NCBI RefSeq assembly: GCF_028476545.1
Contig: NW_026731827.1
Span: forward strand, 1,472,001 to 1,536,000
Length of the DNA stretch: 64,000 nt
From: Physella acuta
Lineage: Eukaryota; Mollusca; Gastropoda; Physidae
Reading direction: 5' to 3'
Shown: piece by piece, positions 13,001 through 21,854 of the stretch
Numbering within the stretch: the first letter of the stretch is position 1
How the letters are laid out: each line of letters starts with the position of its first letter
The notes under the pieces: generated by a model
Databases searched by the model: none
Seen by the model: only the letters and a program-made list of their open reading frames with translations
Told to the model about the DNA's origin: nothing
Position numbers and translations under genes: made by a program

Positions 13001-16000
13001 CAACTCCAGTGCTAGGTCTGATGGAAAATGCTGTCCCTTTCTCCCCTAGGTCAGGTGACCATGTAAACTCAGCAGGAAAGTTGAGTTTGTTGTACAGAGT
13101 TATCACACTTCTATAGCCTGCAAAATAATCAGAGGGTAGGTGTTATTTTACATTTGAACATTTTTTTTATATTTGAGCAATATAATGCAATAAATGCTTC
13201 AAAATGCCTCCATAAATTATAGGTAATTTGTAACCACAAAAAAAAAGGATCAAAATAATTTCTATGTAAAATGAAAATTACCACAGCTCCAGTTGGCAGT
13301 ACTTAAAGTTAGCTCTAGTCTCAGTCAACAGATTATTTGTTTAGTCCATGGATTATAAAACTAAGAGGGATAACTCTGATGCAGTGTGGTGTTACCTGCT
13401 TCTGCTGGCATCCCCTGATGTGGTTTCAACACAAGCTTGTTTGTGGACAGCTCCAGTGCCACAGGAACCACTTCAGCAGTGACTGTCACATGATGCTTGA
13501 AGAAACCATTGACTGTGTACAGCACAGATCTGGAGAAAACACAGATTTTGTAAACCAAATCAAAGTTATCAACATTCATTCGGTAATATCATCATCTTTT
13601 CCCTTTTTGTGCCAAAACAAAAAGTCTGGAGAATTTATTCAACATAGAACAGTGTTACCTCTGAAATTTTCCTCGAGTGTTAGATTCAAATATGATGGGG
13701 ATGACAGCTTTTGAATGTGGAGGAACAACTTGAGACAGGGGACTGCTCTGTCTAAGTTCTCTGCAATCAATCTGTCAATGACAAATATAAACATAATTAA
13801 ACTGTCAATGACAAATATAAACATAATTAAACTGTCAATGACAAATATAAACATAATTAAACTGTCAATGACAAATATATATTTCCTTGCTGGACAAAAA
13901 TGTTGTAACCAGGTGAAAGATTAAAATAAACACATTTCTTAGCCATGTTTGACAAGATAACTTGAATGCTTTTAAAAATTTTAATGGATAAAAAATTATT
14001 TTATTAAATGTGAATCTTATTTCAGTTACCCATTTTTAAACTAAGGCATCAGTGATAACTGAAATGTTGAATAAAATTTAAGAACTTATACCTCTGCAAC
14101 CAGATGAATGTATGTGTCAAGGTTGTTAATAATATTCAGTTCCTTCTGGCACACTGAGCGCAGACAAATCACACCAAAGTCTATTGTTGGAGGTCCTGTA
14201 ATTTTAAGATATTAAAACATTGAATGCAAGTTTTCTTCTAACTACAACCACATACAGTAACTAAGTCACCTGATAATAGTACCCTCAAGTTCCTTGTATG
14301 AAAGCAACAGATGTTTTTAAGTCAAGATTTAATTTTCTGCACATGTAATCCAAAAATGTTCATCAAATTTTTTTTTTTAAACCAGCAAACGGTTAAAATT
14401 TTAATCAGTTTACCAATAACATGATATGGCAATAACTTACTAATCACTACATGGTATAGGGCTAAGATTAATTGTAATAACTTACCAATCACTACATGAT
14501 GTAGGGCTAAGATTAATTGTAATAACTTACCAATCACTACATGATATAGAGCTAAGATTAATTGTAATAACTTACCAATCACTACATGATATAAGGCTAA
14601 GATTAATTGTAATAACTTACCAATCACCACATGATGTAGTTGCTGAGGAGTCAGCCAGCGATTGCAATCTTTCTTTTCCTGCTCAGTGATGGGTATGGCA
14701 TTTAAGCCTTCACACACCTGCCAGAAATAATTTAAAATGTCAACACTGTGAAAAATATACCCATAAGCTAAAAAAAACAAAAACTTGCTAATCTAGAACA
14801 AAAACAACTTCATTAAAAGATTAAATGAAATACACAAGCCAACTCACAGGTTTAGACACAGCTTCTTTCTCCAGTTCTGCTAGTGTTTTAGTACTAAGCA
14901 GCTTCCACTCTGCATTAGGTTGAACTGGTGCTGAGAATTTTAAAATTTTCTCATTAATGATTGTAAAATAACACCAAATCCTAAGTATTTTATTGGAAAC
15001 AATAATAATTGTAACAATTTCGAGACAATTAATGTTACAGAAATACTAACGCAGTGGGTCAGATTTTATGTCTTCTAATGTCAACTTTTTGGGGTATATG
15101 CCAGCACCATTTTTAATTCCAATATCCATATTATTGTTGGTCTCAAGGAACTCTCTGTTGAAAATCAAGTAAATGTACCAATAAATAAACAAAAGTATTA
15201 AAGCTATATCATACTGGAATCAATGTATTATTTTATATTTGAGTCATGTAATACATAATTCTAATACATAAATTTTAAAAAGCTGAAATGTGACAGAAAT
15301 AAATGTATCAGATTAAAAAAAAAGTAATGTTCAGCGTGACACACCTTTTCATCTTTCTGATCTCCTGTTTCCTCTGCAGTTTGTTTATGTCCTTCAAGAA
15401 CATCAACTCTTTTTTCTTTTTTATCTCTATCTCCATGTCATCAAAGGCATAGTCTGGGTCAATGTAGTTGTACCGCTCAACACCAGTGAACAATGTTCTA
15501 TAATTTAAGAGATTACATTGTAATATTTAATAACAGCTTTTTTATTTAATATCATAGATAATAGTTAATGGAACTTTTAAAATAAACCCACTAAATAAAC
15601 CCCGTAACATTTTTAATCACTGAACTTACTTATAACGCTCATTGCGATCAAATGAGCGAATGCTCTGAGCTCTGTCATTTGGAAAAGCCACTTTGATTTT
15701 ATCATCACAATCAGCAGATTTTATAGCTCTGTTTTTCAGTCTATGGAGCTTGGTTCTAGTGGAGCCCCCTACAGCTATTCTTAAATCCTGCTCTTTCAGG
15801 TCACTGAAAGTAGTTTCTATGTTCAGTCCAACTTCATTTGTAATGTATGGAGTTATACCTGTCGAATGATTTTTTAAAAATTGTATTTGTTATAATTTAA
15901 TTTATACTGCAATACAAAAGGATATTAAAGCAAATAGTTATATGCTTACAGATACAAAGTATATAATTAATTTTTAGAGATTTCCTTATCTAGAACTAAA

Positions 16001-19000
16001 CAAAAAGGTTCTCCAAACCTGTGTTAAACCTGGGTTTTGGAACTTGTCGCACTACATTACTAAAACCTGTTAGTTTTATAGGTAAAGAGTAGATAACTTC
16101 TGAGTGGTAAAAGTGTGGGTTGTTGGTTTCACCTACTTGACCTATGACCTCTAGCAGCATGGTTGGTTTAAAGTGACCTGGTAAGAAAATATCAAAACAG
16201 TTTTCAAAAATTAAACTTAACATTATTCATTATGCTTAAAATATTTCTTTCTATAAATTTTAAAATACACAGTTAAAACATTTATAATAAACCTTACAGT
16301 CGATAAGGAAAAAAAATTATTACATTTGTAAATAAGAAGTCTGATAATGAATACAAAACGTATGTGATTGTCTTCACCAATAAAATCTACATCATTAACT
16401 ACCTGCTTGCTTAGGTGCAAATGAAAAGATGACATCCTGTGTCTGTCCAGGTGATATTTTTCCATTAGGAGGATGGGAAGTGAAGTGAGCAACTCGTTTA
16501 AACTCAAACAGCACAGGAAGAATTTTCGACTCGTTTTTAACTGTGCACAAAATATCTGCATGCTCATTTATTGGACATTCTCCAAAGTCCAACTTGGCAG
16601 TTGGGTAGATGTTTAACAAAACTGGCAGAGCGGTTCCAGTCATTGCAATCTCTAGTTGTGAGTCTGTTTAGAATACATTTTTAAAAATCTATACTAATGT
16701 ATTTTAAACCTACATTATTGATATTTAAAAAAAAAAAAAGGCTTACAAAAATAATTATTGCTCACATTTAAAAGACTCTAGCCTGTTTATAAGTATAAAA
16801 ATAAGACAAACAGAGATTTCAACTGTTACTTTAGTGTATGCTGATTTTAGTTTACCTTTTTCAGAAGGGCTGAATTCATCATTTTTAATAAACCCCTCAC
16901 TGGCACCAATAATCATGATCTTCATGTACAGCGCGAAATCCTTTCTTGGTGGGGGACACATGAAATTTTTCCAGCCTTGACTAGATGGATACCATCTAAA
17001 CAAAGTGTAATAAAACGGCTCTGGTATGTATGTACATAAATGTTTTTATAGTGATTTACAATAAACTTTATTTTTTAAAGTGACAATAGATACTGGAGTG
17101 CTGAGTGAGTAAGCATGACATGAAATAATGGAAAAGGTGTACCTAACTGTGATAAGCAAGCATGATTAAGAAATAATTTTTAAAAATAAAAATTTATTTT
17201 ATGTGTGCTATTGTGTACACCATAGGGACAGCAATATGTATAAGAAACACATAAATTGATGTAAAGAACATGAGTTTATGATGTCAGAAGCCATTAATCG
17301 ATAATGAACAAGTAAAACTTACCTGGGTGAAAATTTAAAATAAATAGGAACCTTCTGATAAGGCTTCAGAATTCCTTGATTAGGAATAGCTGTTACCAGG
17401 GAAATGATGTCATTAGTGTGGCCAGTATTTTTTGTGTCATTTGCTTCTTTGGCCAGAGCCAGTGTTGTGGACTGGGTCAGGTCAACTCCCTGATAGAAAT
17501 AGTAAACAATTTAAGTGTACAAGTCATCCATTTGTTTGTTGGCTACTTGTGTAAGTAACATAAGTAGATATAGCATTCATACTTGAAAACTAATAACTCA
17601 TTTACAAATGCAGAACTGTTAACCAACTGTAAACTTTTTACTTAATAATTTTTGTGAAGTAAATTGTTATTTTTGGACCTTACAGAACACTGTATACAAA
17701 CATACAAACTACTTACAGATTCCTCAGCAAGTGCATTCTCATTTAACACAGCAACAAAGCTGATTGGTTCAGGCCCATTGTTGTATAAAACTGCACACTG
17801 TGTCTGCTCTGTACCATAATATGTGTTGCCAAAATGGATGCAGTCTACTCTGGTGCCATCCTCTTTTATAGACAGGAGTTCCAGGGTCCTCTCAGTTATA
17901 TACCCTTTAATGGTAACTTTAGTTTTACTTCTGCCTTCAAGAGCCACACTGGGTAATAAAAAAGTTATAAAAATACAGTTTTGATTTCAATGTAATTTGC
18001 AATTCTCATTTTTAAAATTCCAAAAAGCTCATTTTATTCATAGTAAAATTGATGTTTCATTTAATATACTTTAGATTTTACTATAAAATGATCATTTGGA
18101 TACAAAGTTCTCACTTTCAAAGATTATCTTTATTGCAATAGACTTAGTTATTTATTGCCACTGCTTCCACTTCTTTCATTTGCTATTAGTTTTGTGAAAA
18201 TTTTAAATTTATGGTGACAATAAAAATGAGAAGTATTCTAAAACTAACATCACACAGCAAGCTTTTCTTGATACACTCCATGTTACTTACTCAACAGTTT
18301 CTTTGAATTTTCCAGGAGTTTTCATGACATACTCTACCTGTAATTATTTTTTTTTTAAAGTGAGAATTTAGTAACTGGAAGTAAGGATTTGGATTGGATT
18401 AAATTTTCGCATTGCATTTTCTGGTCACAGTACAAAATGGTATAAACAAACCATTCTAGTGTATAACAGTACAAAGCTCAACAAAACAAATCCCCCACCT
18501 TTACTCTCATTTCACTGTTTGGTGGAACTGATCCTGACATGGGAATAAACAAAAGAGGATTGTTTCCTTCATATGTGAACTCAAAATCTCCACTTTTAGA
18601 ACCTTTATTGATGAGGGTTATATCTTTGGAAACAACCTTACAGTTGGCAACAAGGGTACCAAAGTCAACTTCATCCTCAATGTCCAGCATTGGCTGAGTT
18701 GGATACCTATTATAAAAAAAATTTACAAAATATTGCTGTAAAAATATTATAAAAATAACTTAATCCAGCCAATGATTCTGAAATATATCGCATTAGTAAT
18801 GTCATAAAGTGTAATTACACTAATTAAATATATCATTTCATTTTTTAATGTGAAAAATTTGTATAATTTTCTTTTATAAAAGTCACCACCACAAAATTAT
18901 TTACAAGGGTACTTACGCGAATAAAGGTACTTCAATGACATTTCCATCCACTGTTATCACAATTTTGTCACTATTTTCACAGTCTACTGCTGACTCATAA

Positions 19001-19712
19001 ACAACCACGCCTGACACAGATAACCCTGGCGCAACTGGCTCTTCTGGATTTTTTACTTTCAACATAAAAAACTGCAAGGATGTTAATAAAAGAATGGATT
19101 AGTATATAACATTAGCCATTATTGCATTATAAAGGGCTAAAATTAAAATAGCACTCATTGTTACTCATTTAAATAAACTTTCAGTTCATTTTTTTCTCTT
19201 AATTTATGCAATTAATATATCCAGTGTTGGTATATGTTATATGAACTGGATAGTTTTCTTTTATTTTCAAATACTAAACTTAACAGAAAAATCTACACAA
19301 ATTGTTAATTCAATATAATGGATATCAATTACTTAACTTCTCAAACAAATCTAACAAAAAATATATAAAAATTGTATACATTATATTTTAAATGTATATA
19401 CACATAGAGTAAAGTGGCATCTGCGGACAGTTGCCTCTGTGTGGACACCTTGCTGTTTTTCGCTTAAACAATAATTGTATGAATGTTTTATATGAAACTA
19501 ACGCAAACAACACAAAGCATGTCCATTTTTAAACACATCTGAGTCAATTTCTTCTATTTCACTCAATAGGGAGATTAATTGGAATTTTTCAAAGTTGCGA
19601 TGTATGACGTTTTATGTAGGGAACCTCACCCGGATGAAGAGCACTAGTCCCCGGATTAGAGGAATAAAACGAACCAATCATAGCTTAGTTAACTGGGTTA
19701 ACTATAAATAGC

Positions 19713-19743
<31 letters not shown>

Positions 19744-21458
19744 GCTATAAATATCATAGTTAAGGTTATTTAAGCCATCTTAGAGGAAAAATTGGGGTGT
19801 CCGCATAAGGGATATACCTTTTTTGAGGGTTAACCTTTTGCGGACACTAATGAAAAATCAGAGTATATTTCTTACACTTTAAGTAAAAAGGAGCTTTGAA
19901 CTAATCTTGATACTCCAGATTTATATTTAAATTTAAGTCTAAATCTAGATCTATAAGTTTTTAGTAATGTTTTTAGGTTTTAAAAATATTTTTGATCATC
20001 AAACGTGTCTACTAAGCAAAAAGTGAAATAAAATCTCAACTGGGTCCTGAGTTTCTTTCAGGCATCACTTTAATTTAATTAAAACTTATTTCATATTTCT
20101 TCATATTTTTTGTTTTCCAATATATTAATATATAAAACTATCAACAACACTATTTATGTATGTAACATGTTTATTTCAATCATTTAAATAGAAACAGAAT
20201 GAACAAAATATGCCTTGTCCGCATAAGGAGCAAGTGTGCGCACAGAAAATAAAATGTAAAAAAAAGTGCACTTAGTGTCCGCACAGAGTCTCACCACTGA
20301 AAATGTTAATACATTCAATGCTATGCGTATGAATACAAAATGAATCAGACGTGATTAAACTAGAAAGAATGCGGAGTAAGACGGTACTTTCGGTTTGTTT
20401 CTATGTAAAACGGTTACTGAATGGCGCTCAATGGAAATCGGCACTTCCGATTTTTTTTGCTACGTCTGTCCGCAGACGCCACTTTACTCTAGGTAACTCT
20501 CTATTTCCCAAACAATAAAAGCAAGATTAATGCCAATTTTGAAATCAAAGTAAAAGAATTAAATGTCCAATTTTCAAACATCTTATTTAAACAAAACAAA
20601 ACAAATTACGTTTTTGTTTTGTTTCTTATAAAGCCATTAACATGGAATCTAATAATTAAAATAGAAGTTTTTGAATTTTAAATCAAATTTAGTGAATAAT
20701 TTACTGGAAAGAAGTCTACAGGTCCACTGTGTGCATACTGTAGCTATAGTAGGATAATACATTTTTTATTTTATAAATTAAACGTGATTTAAAGTAAAAA
20801 GAAGATACAAAGTTGATTAAAATGATGCAAAGACTGGTTTTCTGTTCAGAAACAAAAGGAAATGACATTTTTTTTCAGTTGAAGTAAGGTTAAATAAAGG
20901 ACTGGGTTAGTGCTTGTTATAGGTTGACTGACTATTCCATTTTTCAATGTTAGGGTTGATGGTATATTAATATTTTCAGTCAGGTTGATGTAATAATGAT
21001 GAATGCAAAAAAGCTTTAATGCTAACTCCGTAAAACTACACATTAGATAGGCCTACTGGTTTTAAGTTTAAGCCATGCAACATTATATTATTCTTCTACT
21101 AAATCTACATATACTAACTACATAATAATAATATTAAACATTAGTAAAGTTTTAAATATTAGATAATTCAATATTTCACTTGACTCTTTGTATCCCTAGT
21201 GACCCAAGCCCTAGCAGTAGCAGAACTTCTCCCTGGCCAGTTTTTAAAGCTTTATTTGTTCCTTTATTCATTACCTAAAGCCTAGGTAATGAATAGAGTT
21301 ATGCTTACCTCTGATTTGGGTCCATAGTATCTTATGTTTTTGCTCGACGTACTAACGTTGCGCACAGTAATCGGAATCTCAAAACGAGTGTATGGTTTAG
21401 TATTGAAAAATTGAACAACTGGCGGTATTATCCGCACTCCTAATACATCACCTTCCAT
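1039..21458 (-). CDS. CFAP47: Cilia- and flagella-associated protein 47, 5' part (34 exons; 3' end outside window)
   Basis: Giant axonemal protein of the central-pair apparatus in motile cilia and sperm tails. Exons (minus, 5'->3'): 21458-21309, 19071-18917, 18706-18499, 18337-18291, 17948-17717, 17489-17323, 16995-16856, 16663-16403, 16177-16019, 15858-15630, 15497-15345, 15154-15051, 14930-14848, 14717-14621, 14195-14092, 13771-13659, 13529-13396, 13117-12876, 12445-12323, 12229-12020, 11881-11813, 11629-11548, 11420-11323, 10920-10621, 9439-9238, 8811-8613, 8333-8242, 7854-7725, 7325-7226, 6853-6664, 6179-5951, 2950-2693, 1677-1455, 1234-1039. All phases agree and the sum is 5479 nt (1826 codons plus one base). 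The start ATG ([10 protein letters not shown]) is in the first exon. Residues ~1-1700 look like serial MSP/ASH-type beta-sandwich domains (FGxV/PG motifs). The last exon opens a calponin-homology domain ([15 protein letters not shown]), at about the position expected in human CFAP47. All introns are GT-AG except a GC-AG one after exon 21. Boundaries are by eye. Confidence 0.9.
1695..2521. repeat. 23-bp minisatellite in CFAP47 intron 32
   Basis: About 36 copies of a 23-bp unit (plus strand ACTTAGGTGGGGCACTATCA plus CAC), very homogeneous, with a few GCATTATC or GGTACTATC variants. The array stops about 17 nt from the acceptor of CFAP47 exon 33 (exon start 1677). The last unit therefore sits at the expected branch-point position on the minus strand. 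Unlike other arrays in this gene, the unit does not contain a copy of the acceptor AG. Apparent open frames through it are products of the repeat. Confidence 0.95.
3102..5950. repeat. 20/23-bp minisatellite (split by a hAT element) carrying serial GTAAGT donors
   Basis: Array of interleaved ~20- and 23-bp units (plus strand CACTTACACTCTCCACC followed by ATCTAA or TAG). It covers about 3102-3281 and 4995-5950 and is interrupted by the hAT element at 3282-4994. On the minus strand nearly every unit reads GAGAGT|GTAAGTG. This is a near copy of the donor of CFAP47 exon 31 (GAGAAT|GTAAGTG at 5951), which lies exactly at the array's right edge. Some 40 consensus-like donors therefore follow this exon in tandem. 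Confidence 0.93.
3282..4994 (-). mobile_element. hAT DNA transposon (decayed, Charlie/ZBED5-like), 8-bp target duplication
   Basis: The left end CAGTGGTTCCCAACCT and right end AGGTTGGGAACCCGTG are imperfect inverted repeats (14 of 16). The element is flanked by the 8-bp direct repeat ATCTAACA at 3274-3281 and 4995-5002, as expected for hAT. GC-rich subterminal segments resemble GGGGGTCGCGACC. Transposase remnants lie on the minus strand: a piece like [14 protein letters not shown] (about 3990-4040), a LENELHRYF segment (about 3790-3830), and a C-terminal FW...YP segment (about 3540-3660). Many stops and shifts, and a length of only 1.7 kb, show it is long dead and internally shortened. It sits in CFAP47 intron 31, inside the minisatellite; ATCTAACA also occurs in the repeat unit, so the duplication is in keeping with the local sequence. 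Confidence 0.9.
6362..6664. repeat. 34-bp tandem repeat carrying the exon-30 donor
   Basis: About nine copies of a 34-bp unit (plus strand AACAAGCCATTTAATGTGTG followed by TATAGGCTGTACCT). On the minus strand each unit holds TTAG|GTACAGCC, a near copy of the donor of CFAP47 exon 30 (TCAG|GTACAGCC). That donor is the right edge of the array at 6664. Confidence 0.9.
9535..10289. mobile_element. Non-autonomous element with 16-bp terminal inverted repeats and a tetranucleotide core
   Basis: TTTTAGCGCAATTTCC at 9535-9550 is exactly inverted at 10274-10289 (GGAAATTGCGCTAAAA). Just inside the left end, CGCAATT...AATTGCG can form a hairpin. Between the ends lie an (ATGG)n tract (9600-9693) and about 570 bp of unique-looking DNA without a reading frame. 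There is no clear target duplication. The combination of short inverted ends, a subterminal palindrome and an internal tetranucleotide array recalls non-autonomous Helentron ('pearl'-type) elements of molluscs, but this assignment is an inference. It lies in CFAP47 intron 24. Confidence 0.55.
9600..9693. repeat. (ATGG)n microsatellite
   Basis: About 23 uninterrupted ATGG units in CFAP47 intron 24, inside the candidate element at 9535-10289. Confidence 0.97.
10901..10976. repeat. 39-bp duplication of the exon-24 acceptor and exon start
   Basis: Two near-identical 39-bp copies. Each holds, on the minus strand, the pyrimidine tract and acceptor TTTTCTCACTTAG followed by the first ~24 nt of CFAP47 exon 24 (AAYDFV). 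The copy nearer the exon is assigned as the real acceptor (exon start 10920). Using the other copy would insert 39 nt with an in-frame TAG. Confidence 0.85.
11630..11812 (-). other. GC-AG intron of CFAP47 (intron 21)
   Basis: The donor reads AATAAG|GCAAGT rather than GT. The other positions match the consensus, as is typical of GC donors. The acceptor is TTTTTCAG. Both flanking exons join in phase 0 (SLTNK then GNIKCK), which supports the call. Confidence 0.8.
13771..13885. repeat. 30-bp tandem repeat carrying the exon-16 acceptor
   Basis: Four copies of a 30-bp unit. On the minus strand each contains ATTTGTCATTGACAG, the acceptor of CFAP47 exon 16 (exon start 13771). Duplicate acceptor CAGs lie 30, 60 and 90 nt upstream of the real one. 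Using them would bring in an in-frame TGA, which lies inside the unit. Confidence 0.9.
14435..14621. repeat. 45-bp tandem repeat carrying the exon-14 donor, open in frame
   Basis: Five donors exactly 45 bp apart on the minus strand (acttac at 14615, 14570, 14525, 14480 and 14435). Each sits in a copy of the exon-14 end (HVVIG) plus donor plus intron. The unit is 15 codons and has no stop in the CFAP47 frame, so use of a downstream donor would add the module [15 protein letters not shown] once to four times. Confidence 0.92.
19407..20489. mobile_element. Non-autonomous TIR element flanked by TA, with repeated TGTCCGCA motifs
   Basis: GAGTAAAGTGGC(A/G)TCTGCG begins a roughly 25-bp inverted repeat present at both ends with one mismatch. 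TA immediately flanks each end (19405-19406 and 20490-20491), fitting Tc1/mariner-type insertion. The interior of about 1 kb has no reading frame. The octamer TGTCCGCA or close variants recur at least seven times, near 19421, 19437, 19798, 19838, 20216, 20276 and 20466, in both orientations. It lies in CFAP47 intron 1 and includes a short (AT)n tract at 19712-19738. Confidence 0.7.
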
Positions 21459-21854
21459 TTTCTATCGTATATTTAAAGTACAACCCCAGTGGTAAACATT
21501 TTTTAAAAGATTCAAGAGCACCACATAGTCTAGATTTACTATAGTACAGAACAGTGACAGTAACACCGGATATTTTTCTATTTGGTTGCTTGGGACTCTT
21601 GTAGACATTTTATTTTATAGAGAACATTTCGTAATTTATTTTATTTTCATATATAATATATATCTTGATATTTTTAACTAGTTAAACATATTAAATTACT
21701 ATATAACAAAAGTTAAATATTTATCCATTTATTAGCTTTCTTTAGAATATTTTTACAAATGGAGTGTAGCTCTACATGAGCGTTTCTATGTCGCCATTTT
21801 GTTGTCATGTACTCGAAAACTGTCTTGTAAACAAACCATATCGTATCAGCAGTC
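21459..21854. promoter_or_regulatory. Divergent CFAP47 / DNAJB13 promoter
   Basis: Only 396 bp separate the start codons of CFAP47 (minus) and DNAJB13 (plus), so both 5' UTRs and promoters must lie here unless far upstream exons exist. GTTGCTTGGGAC at 21585-21596 resembles a degenerate RFX X-box, the usual ciliary-gene element. CGCCATTTTG near 21792 (AAAATGGCG on the other strand) resembles a YY1 site near the DNAJB13 start. Both motif calls are by eye. Confidence 0.7.
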
